From M3007 sp046155725 (GTDB taxonomy: Bacteria > Bacteroidota > Bacteroidia > Chitinophagales > Saprospiraceae): a stretch of 17,933 nucleotides of DNA. A program made the position numbers and the translations under genes. This document shows, piece after piece, positions 5,626 through 13,205 of the stretch (the first letter of the stretch is position 1; the number at the start of each line of letters is the position of its first letter). A model generated the notes under the pieces. It was not told the DNA's origin. It saw only the letters and a list, made by a program, of their open reading frames with translations, and searched no databases. The stretch spans positions 1 to 17,933 of the forward strand of contig JBJXFT010000426.1 in the NCBI GenBank assembly GCA_046155725.1. The letters run 5' to 3'.

Positions 5626-7752
5626 ATGAAAAATCTGCTCCTTTCCTTCGCCCTACTCCTCGCCCTCCGCCTTTCTGGGCAAGATGCTTACCACAATGCC
5701 CTCAACACCCAATTGCAGACCGATTACGGTTTGCCCGCCATCGCGCAATGGGTTTTGCCAAACACCGAAACGGCCACGCTGAATGGGGCGGCCAACTACG
5801 GGTCTGCGGTCACAGCCTTCACGCCGACCGGGCAAATTTTTTCCCAGGCCCGCCAATTGGTGGTAACGCAGGGCAACAACGCCTGGGATGCGGGCCACCT
5901 TTACAAAAACACCACGGCCATCGCCAGCGGCGACAAATGCATATTGGTCATCTGGCTGCGCAGCCCGACACCCAACGCCAAAGTGAATATTTTTGCAGAA
6001 AACAGCACCACCTACGAAAAGGAAGCCTTCGCCACAGTCAACCTTTCCTCCGAATGGAAAATGTACGCCGTGCCGTTCGAGTCTGCCGCATACGCCGTGA
6101 ACACGCTCAACATCGGCCTCCATTTGGCCTATTTCAACCAAACGGTGGAAGTGGGCGGCGCGGCTTGCCCCAACTACAAAAACACCGTGCAGATTTCCCA
6201 GCTCCCGGTTTTATTGAACAACGACAGCTACCCCGGCATGGAACCCGACGCGCCGTGGCGGACCGAAGCCGCCGCCAGCATTGAGCAAATCCGCAAGGCA
6301 AACCTTACCGTGGAAGTGCGCGGCCCCAACGGCAACCCGCTCCCAAACGCCAACATTTATCTCGAAATGCAGCAGCACGAATTCAAATTCGGCACCGCCG
6401 TGGTCAGCAGTTTGTTCAATGGCGGCAACGGGCAGAACGACCTCTACCAACAAAAACTCCTCAACCTCGATGGCGCAGGGCATGGGTTCAACGAACTCGT
6501 TTTTGAAAACGACCTGAAATGGCCGGCTTGGGAACAGCATTGGTTCAGCTCTTGGGCGGAGATTGCCGACGACGTGCAATGGCTTCACGACCACGACATC
6601 AGCATACGCGGGCACAACCTCGTGTGGCCTGGCTGGGGATATTCGCCGCCCGACCTCGAACCCAACCAGAACAACCCCGCCTACCTCCGAAACCGCATCC
6701 GCAACCACCTCCAGAGCATACTCGGCTACCCCGGCATCGGCACCGAAATGGCCGATTGGGATGTGCTGAACGAAATCACCCAAAACACTGACTACGCCGA
6801 TGCGCTCGCCGGAACGCCCGGCTACACCACTGGGCGCGAGCTCTACGCACAGATTTTCAAGCAAGCCGATTCGCTCGCGCCCAACTCGGTGCTGTACCTC
6901 AACGACTACGTTGCCATCGAGCAGGGCGACTCGCCGACCAACGGCATCGCGCTCTGGAAAAGCCGTTTGGACGAACTCATGGCGGCCGGCGCGGCCGTGG
7001 AAGGCATCGGCTTTCAGGGGCATTTCGGCACCTCGCCCACGGGCATCCCGCGCGTGAAAGAAATCTACGACGACTTCTGGAACACTTATGGCCTCGAAGC
7101 AAAAGTGACGGAGTACGACATCAGCAACCTTGTGCCGCCACAGACGCAAGCGCAATATATGCGCGACATCCTCAGCATTTCCTTTGCCCATCCCAGCCTG
7201 AAGGGGTTCCTGATGTGGGGCTTCTGGGACGGTGCGCATTGGGAATCAAATGCTCCCATTTTCAACGAAGATTGGACTTTGAAACCCAGTGGCGAGGCGT
7301 TCATTGAGCAGGTTTTCCAGCAATGGTGGACAAACGATTCCATTCAAACACCCGCCTCCGGCGACGCGACGCTGCGCGGATTTCGGGGAAAATACCGCCT
7401 CCGCGTGGCCTGCGGCAATGCCATTCAGGAACAAGACTTGGTGCTTGATGGGGATAGAACCGTGACCGTCACGCTCAATTGTACCACCCGCACCCACGAT
7501 GCGGGCGAAGAACCGGGCTTTTTTGCCCACCCAAATCTGGTGGGCAATCAGCTCTCGCTCCGTTGGGAATCGCCGCGCGCGCCACACACGTTGCAAGTGT
7601 TCAACTCCATCGGCCAATTGGCCGCGAGTGCGCAAGACCCTGCGGGGAATGCGCACATTTTCGAGACAGCCAATTGGCCGAACGGGGTCTATTTCGTTCG
7701 CGGGGATTTTGTCGGCAAATCAGTTTGGCGGACCGTTTTGGTGCATAAATAA
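5626..7752 (+). CDS. Secreted GH10 endo-1,4-beta-xylanase with CBM-like N-domain and T9SS sorting domain
   Basis: This enzyme hydrolyses internal beta-1,4 bonds of xylan outside the cell. The 708 residues start with a signal peptide (1-19, cut near SGQ). A beta-rich carbohydrate-binding-like domain of the CBM4/9 kind spans about 30-195. A linker region (226-260) and the GH10 barrel (about 280-565) follow. Barrel marks are RGHNLVW (328-334), WDVLNE with acid/base Glu383, YLNDY (424-428), GFQGHF (462-467), VTEYDIS with nucleophile Glu496, and WGFWDG (531-536). A small beta domain (575-620) and a T9SS type A C-terminal domain (about 635-708, with GVYFVRG and a terminal VLVHK) complete it. The ATG at 5626 is chosen for its signal peptide, although the frame is open further upstream. 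There are no SusC/SusD genes nearby, so it is not in a visible polysaccharide utilisation locus. Confidence 0.95.
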   Translation: MKNLLLSFALLLALRLSGQDAYHNALNTQLQTDYGLPAIAQWVLPNTETATLNGAANYGSAVTAFTPTGQIFSQARQLVVTQGNNAWDAGHLYKNTTAIASGDKCILVIWLRSPTPNAKVNIFAENSTTYEKEAFATVNLSSEWKMYAVPFESAAYAVNTLNIGLHLAYFNQTVEVGGAACPNYKNTVQISQLPVLLNNDSYPGMEPDAPWRTEAAASIEQIRKANLTVEVRGPNGNPLPNANIYLEMQQHEFKFGTAVVSSLFNGGNGQNDLYQQKLLNLDGAGHGFNELVFENDLKWPAWEQHWFSSWAEIADDVQWLHDHDISIRGHNLVWPGWGYSPPDLEPNQNNPAYLRNRIRNHLQSILGYPGIGTEMADWDVLNEITQNTDYADALAGTPGYTTGRELYAQIFKQADSLAPNSVLYLNDYVAIEQGDSPTNGIALWKSRLDELMAAGAAVEGIGFQGHFGTSPTGIPRVKEIYDDFWNTYGLEAKVTEYDISNLVPPQTQAQYMRDILSISFAHPSLKGFLMWGFWDGAHWESNAPIFNEDWTLKPSGEAFIEQVFQQWWTNDSIQTPASGDATLRGFRGKYRLRVACGNAIQEQDLVLDGDRTVTVTLNCTTRTHDAGEEPGFFAHPNLVGNQLSLRWESPRAPHTLQVFNSIGQLAASAQDPAGNAHIFETANWPNGVYFVRGDFVGKSVWRTVLVHK

Positions 7753-7799
7753 GAAATGGGGCAATCTCGAACGTTCGTTCGAGATTGCCCCATTTCTTA
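7750..7799. terminator. Bidirectional hairpin terminator, 24-bp perfect stem
   Basis: Bases 7750-7773 and 7776-7799 are perfect reverse complements around a TT centre. The left arm begins at the xylanase TAA stop, and the right arm ends 18 bases before the stop of the convergent fibre gene. The AAGAAA and TTTCTT ends provide a T-rich tail in both directions, and the core GGGGCAATCTCGAACG is GC-rich. Convergent placement fits a terminator serving both genes. Confidence 0.88.
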
Positions 7800-7817
7800 A
7801 AACCTCAAACCTTGCAA

Positions 7818-10800
7818 TCACTTTTCTCCCACCAATTTCTCCAGCCGCAACAGCCGCGCTTCCAGCGATTCTGATTTTGCGCGCAGCGCGGCGTTCTCTT
7901 TTTGCAACGCCTCGATTTCGGTCTGCTGCTCTTGGATGGCCTTCACGGCCAACACGCCAAAGCCTCCATAATTGATAGATAGGTAACCTTTTTTCCCGGC
8001 TTTGTCCACGCTTTGGCCCACCAGTTCGGGGAACAGCGCCTGCACGTCTTGCGCCAAAAAGCCGAGCGAATGCTTGGCATTCGATTCCTCTGCTTTGTAG
8101 CGGTAAGTCATGGGCTGTAGTTGCAGCAATTTTGCCAAAATGCCCGTCGAGAGCGCGGCAATGTCCGTTTTCAGGCGGCGGTCAGAAGGCACATAAAGCC
8201 CGGCGGCCGTGAAAGTGCCCGCCGGGAAAGCCCCACCGAGCGTGCTGTTGAAGAGGTTGAGGCTGCCGTCAATGGGGCTGGCCGAGAATTCCCAAAAATT
8301 GTTGTTCGCCTCGTTTTCGAGCAGGATGCCGCCCTCTTTTTGCGAAACGCGCAAGCGTGCGTCGGTAAGGTTTTTGTCGCCGAGGCCCACATAGCCGTTA
8401 GAGCCGTTGGCAACGAGGGCCAGATTGTCGTTGGGCGAAAGTATCACGTCGGCGGAGTCTCGGGTGCCGAAGATAAATTTTTTCTCAAAAAAGCGAATGT
8501 ACCCCGGCGGAGCGGCTGCTGCCGTTGCAGTGGGCATAAAAGTCATGAGCGGAGCGTCGCTCTGCAAACGGATGGATTCGCCAACCCCGATGATGTGCAG
8601 CCGTGCAATGGGCAGATTGACGCCGATGCCTACATTGCCTGCGCCCGTGGTGAGCGCAGGGCCGGCGATAGAGGTGAAAAAGCCGCCAGGGCCGGCATTC
8701 GATTCGCCATAAACTGCTGCTTTTGGGCCCATAACTTGCAAAAAGCGACCTGCTTCGTTGACTGGGTTGGCATTCACAACTTGGAGTTTTCCAGAGTTGT
8801 TGATGTTGGTGCCGATGAGCACATTGCCGGCGTTGGAGTTGAAAATATGGTTGGCCACGTTGCCCCAGTTGTTGCCGGCGCCGCCGAGCAGCGGGGCGAG
8901 GTCTACGTTGTTACCATTCGAAATGCTGAGCACCGACCCCGCGAGGCCAAGATTCTGGAGTTCGTTGGTATTGCTCAAATCGCCCGAGTTGACAATCGTA
9001 AAATTGGGCGCAGCCCCCGTGATATCAATGCCCGCTCCTTCGGCATAATTGTTCCCAGCGGGCAGGTTCACCATGTTGCCATTGGAAATACTGAGCACAT
9101 TGCCTGCGATGGCAAGGTTTTGCAGTTCATTGGTATTGCTCAAATCGCCGGCATTGTTGATGGTAAAGTTTGGCGCGTTGCCCGTGATGTCAATCCCCGT
9201 TCCTTCAGCATAATTGTTGCCGCCGCCGGCGGGGAGCGTCACAGTGCCGCCGCCATCGGAAAGCGTCAGTTCATTGCCAGCAAGGGAGATGGTCTGGAGT
9301 TCGTTGGCAGGGTCGTCGTCGCCGTCGCCCGTGTTGGTGATGACAAAATTGGGCGATGCGCCGGTGACGCTGATGCCAGGGCCGGCAGAATAGGTGTCGC
9401 CCGTGCCGCCACTGTTGTCGGCAGAAGGTTGCCATTCTGCGCCGTTCCATTTGAGCACTTCGCCGATGGCTGCGCCTTGCGGGGCAAGGTTGAGCGGGCT
9501 GGCGCCGGTGCCGTCGCCTTCGAGGGCATTGCCTACTTCTGCGACCTGTACGCCCCAGTCGTCGCCGGGAGCAACAGGGATATTTGCGGGCGCCCAAGTG
9601 AGGCCGTTCCAGATGAGGGCTTGCCCATTGAGGGCACCTTGCTTCGCAATGCGGAGCGTGTTGCCTGCCGTTCCGTTGCCTGTTAGCGTTGCATTGGTCT
9701 GCACGGTTTGCGCGCCCCAGTCGTCGCCAACAGGAGCGGGGAGGTCGGCCGGCCCCCAAGCAGCGTTGTTCCATTGCAGGATTTGGCCGTTTATGGCGCC
9801 TTGTTGGGCGAGGTTGAGCGGCGAGGCGGCGGTGCCGTCGCCGGTGAGTGCGTTGCCGACTTCTGCGGTTTGTGTGCCCCAGTCATCGCCAGCCACAGCC
9901 GGGAGCGTCACGGGTGCCCAAACCATGCCGTTGTATCGAAGCACTTGGCCGGCCGCTGCGCCCATGTTGTTGAGTTTGACTGCTGTGACCGCGCCGTTGA
10001 TGAGGTTGTTGGTGCCGATGGCGTTGGCGGCCATTTCGGCATTGGTGACGATGGCGGGTTTGAGTTGTAGGTTGTTGGAAGTCCCCGTCACGTCGCCATT
10101 GAAAATGGTGGCGTTGGTGAGGTCGTCCGTGTCATCGAGGTCGCCCGTATTGATGACGATAAACGTGTTGCCCGAAGGGGTCACGTCAATGCCTGCACCG
10201 GGAAGCACATTGAAGTTGCCGCCATCATCGGCGGCGGGTGCCCAAGCGGTGCCGTTCCATTTTATCACTTCACCGTTGGCGGCGCCCATGTCGTCCAGTT
10301 TTGCAGCGGTTACTGCACCATTGGATATCTCGCTGGTGTTCACCGCGCCGTCGGCTATTTTGGCGGAAGTGACCGAGTTGGCGGCAAGGTCGGCGGCAGC
10401 CACCGAGCCGTCGGTGATTTCGGAAGAGCCTACGGCGTTGTCGGCGATTTCGGCACCCGTCACGACATTCGCCTTTATTTGCAAATTGCTGAACGGGCCG
10501 CTCACGTCGCCGTTGGCTTGGGTAGTGGTGGTGAGGTCGTCGGCGGCATTCGTGTCGCCCGTGTTGGTGATGGTGAAGTTGGGCGAATTGCCCGTGATGT
10601 CAATGCCCGCGCCTTCGGTCAGGGCAACGGTTCCTTCCACGTCGGCAGAAGGCACCCAAGCGGTGCCGTTCCATTTCAAGACTTGGCCGTTGGCCGCGCC
10701 CATTTGAGCGAGTTTGGCGGCGGTGACTGCGCCGTTGTTGAGTTCGTTGGAGGTCACCACGTTGGCTTTCAGCTGGAGGTTGTTGTACACGCCGTTCACG

Positions 10801-11723
10801 TCGCCGTCGTGGGCCGAGGTGGTGGTAACGTCGTCGCTGGCATTCACGTCGCCGGTGTTGGTTATGGTGAACACGTTGAAAAGAGGATTCGCCACATTAA
10901 TCCCTGCTCCGCCTGTTATCCCGACTTCGCCGGGCTGAACCAATTTTTTGTCTACGTTCGTGATTCGGCCTTGTGCATCCACCGTTATCACGGGGATTTC
11001 CGTCGCGCTGCCGTGTATTCCCGCCTGAACGCCTGTATTGGTCAAACTGATTGTGCCTGTGTTTGTAATAGGGCCACCTTGCAACCCTGTGCCTGTATTT
11101 ACCTGCGTCACCGTGCCGCCGCCGCCGCCGCCGCCCTGCAAATCGTCGGCGGGCGCCCAAGCGGTGCCGTTCCATTTCAGGACTTGGCCGCTTTGTGCGC
11201 CTTGTGGGGCGAGGCCGATGGGGTTGTTTGCCAATCCGTTGCCGCTGAGGCCGTTGTTGGTGAATGCCGTTTGGCTGCCCCAATTGTCGCCGTTGCCGCC
11301 ACCGCCACCGTTGACTGCGTTTTGGGCGTACAGCGCGTAAGGCACGCTGAGGAGTTCGGAGCTGCCCACTTCGTCAAAGTTGTTGGGGGAAGTTTCCAGC
11401 GAAATGGTCATGAATTTTGCGCTCGCGCCCCAGGCAATTCCCGGAAAATCGCCCATCAGGGCTTGCCCGCGCCCCAGCACGAGGTTCACGAGGCCAAATT
11501 CGTTGCTGGACGAAACGTGCTTTTCGGTGTATTCGACCTGCCCGCTTGCGCTGCCGCTCCGGACGGAAATGAGGAGCGTGACGGTTTGGTTGGTGATGGG
11601 CGCGCCGCTTTGGTTGTCGCGCACGATGCACTGGTAGTTGATGCCCTGAGGCACATTTTGCGCCACCAAGGGAAGGGCTGCAATTGCTGCAAACAACAGG
11701 GAAAAGAGAAAACGCTGTTTCAT
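7818..11723 (-). CDS. Giant repetitive tail-fibre-like surface protein with C-terminal S74 intramolecular chaperone
   Basis: This is a 1301-residue secreted protein. It has a signal peptide (1-21), then an N-terminal beta domain (22-136) of a type common in Bacteroidota surface proteins, running from PQGINYQCIVRDN to LLSVPYALYAQNA. Gly/Asn/Thr-rich repeats fill 137-950, including three tandem 54-residue GDDWG units (612-773) and a run of five 10-residue units (425-474). A beta region (950-1178) with tail-fibre-like GNVGIG and YVGLGD turns follows. The end is a peptidase S74 domain: SDRRLKTDI at 1180-1188, MTYRYK, LGFLAQDVQALFPELV (1219-1234), INYGGFGVLAVKAI, and a coiled coil (1262-1298). In phage endosialidase this domain assists trimer folding and then cuts itself off before a Ser, with a Lys five residues on; Ser1180 and Lys1185 match. 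It lacks a T9SS domain. It follows a small T9SS-sorted gene. Its function is unknown; adhesion is plausible. Confidence 0.88.
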   Translation of the reverse strand: MKQRFLFSLLFAAIAALPLVAQNVPQGINYQCIVRDNQSGAPITNQTVTLLISVRSGSASGQVEYTEKHVSSSNEFGLVNLVLGRGQALMGDFPGIAWGASAKFMTISLETSPNNFDEVGSSELLSVPYALYAQNAVNGGGGGNGDNWGSQTAFTNNGLSGNGLANNPIGLAPQGAQSGQVLKWNGTAWAPADDLQGGGGGGGTVTQVNTGTGLQGGPITNTGTISLTNTGVQAGIHGSATEIPVITVDAQGRITNVDKKLVQPGEVGITGGAGINVANPLFNVFTITNTGDVNASDDVTTTSAHDGDVNGVYNNLQLKANVVTSNELNNGAVTAAKLAQMGAANGQVLKWNGTAWVPSADVEGTVALTEGAGIDITGNSPNFTITNTGDTNAADDLTTTTQANGDVSGPFSNLQIKANVVTGAEIADNAVGSSEITDGSVAAADLAANSVTSAKIADGAVNTSEISNGAVTAAKLDDMGAANGEVIKWNGTAWAPAADDGGNFNVLPGAGIDVTPSGNTFIVINTGDLDDTDDLTNATIFNGDVTGTSNNLQLKPAIVTNAEMAANAIGTNNLINGAVTAVKLNNMGAAAGQVLRYNGMVWAPVTLPAVAGDDWGTQTAEVGNALTGDGTAASPLNLAQQGAINGQILQWNNAAWGPADLPAPVGDDWGAQTVQTNATLTGNGTAGNTLRIAKQGALNGQALIWNGLTWAPANIPVAPGDDWGVQVAEVGNALEGDGTGASPLNLAPQGAAIGEVLKWNGAEWQPSADNSGGTGDTYSAGPGISVTGASPNFVITNTGDGDDDPANELQTISLAGNELTLSDGGGTVTLPAGGGNNYAEGTGIDITGNAPNFTINNAGDLSNTNELQNLAIAGNVLSISNGNMVNLPAGNNYAEGAGIDITGAAPNFTIVNSGDLSNTNELQNLGLAGSVLSISNGNNVDLAPLLGGAGNNWGNVANHIFNSNAGNVLIGTNINNSGKLQVVNANPVNEAGRFLQVMGPKAAVYGESNAGPGGFFTSIAGPALTTGAGNVGIGVNLPIARLHIIGVGESIRLQSDAPLMTFMPTATAAAAPPGYIRFFEKKFIFGTRDSADVILSPNDNLALVANGSNGYVGLGDKNLTDARLRVSQKEGGILLENEANNNFWEFSASPIDGSLNLFNSTLGGAFPAGTFTAAGLYVPSDRRLKTDIAALSTGILAKLLQLQPMTYRYKAEESNAKHSLGFLAQDVQALFPELVGQSVDKAGKKGYLSINYGGFGVLAVKAIQEQQTEIEALQKENAALRAKSESLEARLLRLEKLVGEK
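8889..9401 (-). repeat. Three about 55-codon repeats in the fibre gene (NYAEG-GIDITG units)
   Basis: Residues 836-890 and 891-945 are near-identical units that start NNYAEG, pass through GIDITG and NELQNL, and end in NLPAG or DLAPL. A more diverged unit precedes them at 775-835 (TYSAGPGISVTG). The pattern of a glycine-rich turn followed by two short beta strands fits a stacked fibre shaft. Confidence 0.82.
9405..9890 (-). repeat. Three tandem 162-bp repeats in the fibre gene (GDDWG units)
   Basis: Units of exactly 54 residues start at Gly612, Gly666 and Gly720, each with GDDWG at the head and a QGA..G..L.WN...W.PA core. The first and third units resemble each other more than the middle one. 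A fourth, detached copy lies at residues 145-198 (GDNWGSQT to KWNGTAWAPAD), near the start of the repetitive region. The identical spacing implies duplication of a 162-base unit. Confidence 0.85.
10302..10451 (-). repeat. Five tandem 10-residue repeats in the fibre gene
   Basis: Residues 425-474 split into five 10-residue units such as EIADNAVGSS, EITDGSVAAA and KIADGAVNTS, with the pattern (E/K/D)-(I/L)-x-x-(N/G)-(A/S)-V-x-x-(A/S). This is the 'GAVTxAKL' type of repeat seen in phage-like tail fibres. Single copies recur at 331 and 577, so the extra units lengthen one of three larger repeats. Confidence 0.8.
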
Positions 11724-11751
11724 AATTATTTAAATCGTTGTTGGAATGAGA

Positions 11752-11862
11752 GATGGTTTAGAAGGGTTTGATGGTTTAGAGGGGTTTGATGGTTTAGAGG
11801 GGTTTGATGGTTTAGTGCGCGTTTGTTCTAAACCATCTAAACCATTCTAAACCATCAAACCA
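11752..11862. repeat. Long inverted repeat of tandem 18-base words upstream of the fibre gene
   Basis: An 18-base word (GATGGTTTAGAGGGGTTT and a one-base variant) is repeated at 11752, 11770 and 11788. A half copy starts at 11806. Bases 11829-11862 carry inverted, slightly diverged copies (TAAACCATC and TAAACCATT words). The result is a long imperfect hairpin with a loop near 11815-11828. It lies 29 bases upstream of the fibre ATG and 3 bases past the end of the small T9SS gene, both on the minus strand. No clear U-tract follows it. Confidence 0.87.
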
Positions 11863-11864
11863 TA

Positions 11865-12365
11865 TTAAAGGCGCACGATGCGCAAAGTGGCGGATGCCTT
11901 GGAGTTGGGGTCTTGGAGGAGGAGGAAATACACGCCGGCGGGCCAAGCCGTGGCATCAATTTTCGACCCCTCTGGCGCGGCAAGGGTTTGGTTTTCAAAC
12001 ATCGGCCGGCCCAAGATGTCGAACGCGGAGGCCACGAGATGCCCTTTTTTCTCCACCGAGTAGCGCACTGCGAGCAAGCCGTCGGTGGGGTTGGGAAACA
12101 GGTGCAGGCCCCAATCGGCGAGCTGGTTGTTGCCGACAAATTCGAGCCCGCAAGGGTCGGGCTGATGGAAGCCCTGGGTAAAAGTGTAAGGCCCGTACAG
12201 GGTTTGCACCAACGGCTCGCCCACCGTCCAAGCGATGTAGCGGTTGGCTTGGAAGCCGTAGCCGCCAGAGGAAGCCACCACATCCATGCAAATGCCGAAC
12301 TGTTGGGCTGCGCAGGAAAAACTAAGGGAAAAGAAAAGAGTGAGGAATGATAGAAATCGGTTCAT
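11865..12365 (-). CDS. Small secreted protein with T9SS type A sorting domain
   Basis: This is a 166-residue exported protein. A signal peptide (about 1-20, ending SCAAQ) is followed by a short region with SSGG, IAWTVGEPLVQTL and FTQGFHQPD, a pattern that recurs in small Bacteroidota surface proteins. The rest is a T9SS type A C-terminal domain: LFPNPTDGLLAVRY, DILGRPMFE, WPAGVYFLLL, and a terminal LRIVRL. There is almost no cargo besides the sorting domain. The ATG at 12365 is used in preference to an in-frame TTG at 12371. It precedes the giant fibre gene by 141 bases on the same strand. A role as surface partner of the fibre is only suggested by position. Confidence 0.88.
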   Translation of the reverse strand: MNRFLSFLTLFFSLSFSCAAQQFGICMDVVASSGGYGFQANRYIAWTVGEPLVQTLYGPYTFTQGFHQPDPCGLEFVGNNQLADWGLHLFPNPTDGLLAVRYSVEKKGHLVASAFDILGRPMFENQTLAAPEGSKIDATAWPAGVYFLLLQDPNSKASATLRIVRL

Positions 12366-12595
12366 GTACAATCAGTTTAGTGATTAGCGTGTCCGCGAAA
12401 TCCGTTTCACGGAAAGCAAGGCCAGAAAGAAAGCAAACCATCAAAAATCCGGCCAGAAAACTTGGGTAGAATGTCGGGCTGTTGTCATTGCAAAGCATTG
12501 GCTCGCGGAGGCGGAAATGCTGCACGGATAGAACTGATTTGAGGAAAAAAACGGAGATTGGCAAATCCGCGTCAACCTGTGCAAAGCCGCGTTGC

Positions 12596-12603
12596 TACAT
12601 TTG
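12596..12603 (+). promoter_or_regulatory. Candidate Bacteroidota -7 box for the NTF2-like gene
   Basis: TACATTTG is an exact TAnnTTTG match. It ends 26 bases before the ATG at 12630, so transcription would start near 12610 with a leader of about 20 bases. No good -33 element is seen at the expected distance, so the call rests on one box and its placement. Confidence 0.42.
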
Positions 12604-12629
12604 AGGCTACATTACAAACGCTCCCTGCG

Positions 12630-13067
12630 ATGGTCGCTTCCAGAAATTTTTTCCTCAGCTTGTTGCTGTTTTTCGCCACTTCGGGGCTGAACGCCCAAAC
12701 GAAAAATGCCCAAACGGTGCTGGCTGTCGAAGCCCGCCGATTTGAAGCCATGACCCGCGCCGACACCGCCGCGCTGCGCCCGATGCTGGCCGACGAGTTG
12801 GTGTACGTCCATTCCAATGCGTTGGAAGAAAACAAGGAGGCGCATTTGGCTGCCATCGCGTCGCGCAAATTGGTGTACGAAAAGATGGAGCGGGAGGAAG
12901 CCGATGTGCGCTTTTATGGCAAAACCGCGCTGGTGAACGGGGCGGTGAAAGTGCGCGGGGTGCTGAACGGCAATGCGTTTGAAGTGCGGTTGGTTTACTC
13001 GGCGGTGTATCGGAAAAAGCGGGGTGAGTGGGTTTTGGTGAATTGGCAAAGCACACGGATGCCCTGA
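12630..13067 (+). CDS. Secreted NTF2-like / DUF4440 protein
   Basis: This is a 145-residue protein with a signal peptide (1-23, cut near NAQ). The rest follows the NTF2-like DUF4440 pattern: a first helix (VLAVEARRFEAMTRAD), the LRPMLADELVYVHSNA segment, a helix with KEAHLAAI, then beta strands ending in EWVLVNWQSTRM. Such domains form small cone-shaped folds that bind ligands or catalyse simple reactions; no specific active site can be read here. The ATG at 12630 is chosen because it opens the signal peptide; the frame extends upstream only to a TTG. It faces the convergent FAD oxidase gene across 138 bases. The biological role is unknown. Confidence 0.85.
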   Translation: MVASRNFFLSLLLFFATSGLNAQTKNAQTVLAVEARRFEAMTRADTAALRPMLADELVYVHSNALEENKEAHLAAIASRKLVYEKMEREEADVRFYGKTALVNGAVKVRGVLNGNAFEVRLVYSAVYRKKRGEWVLVNWQSTRMP

Positions 13068-13205
13068 TGTTTGGGCGACGAGACAGCCTCGTCCTCTCGA
13101 ATTTGTTGGCGGCAAGTGCAGAACCTCGCGGCGCCCTCTTATGGTGCCCACGCCTGCCGGACGCCAACCCTCCCCCAGGGCAGACGCATTAAAATCGTAC
13201 TGACC

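Noticed and set aside
6211..7239. 342-codon minus-strand open frame
   Set aside because: It is antisense to the catalytic domain of the xylanase, whose motifs are unambiguous.
10296..11138. Repetitive regions considered as a CRISPR array or a phage tail module
   Set aside because: The repeats are in frame within one long coding sequence, there are no unique spacers of constant length, and no other phage structural genes are adjacent.
8121..11771. Three long plus-strand open frames (8121-9686, 9394-10707, 10479-11771)
   Set aside because: They lie antisense to the fibre gene, mirror its repeats, and carry no recognisable domains or signal peptides.
12322..12564. 80-codon minus-strand open frame with a hydrophobic segment
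   Set aside because: It would start at TTG, overlaps the start of the small T9SS gene in another frame, and has no recognisable family. A genuine small protein cannot be excluded.
12366..12629. 264-base gap searched for an RNA gene, riboswitch or promoter of the small T9SS gene
   Set aside because: Only an 8-base imperfect hairpin (around CCGCGAAATCCGTTTCACGG) and the plus-strand -7 box were seen; no riboswitch or tRNA pattern was recognised.
13068..13205. Hairpin GACGAG-ACAGC-CTCGTC at 13077-13093 after the NTF2-like gene
   Set aside because: The stem is only 6 bp and no T-run follows, so a terminator call is not supported. The rest of the 138-base convergent gap shows nothing clear.
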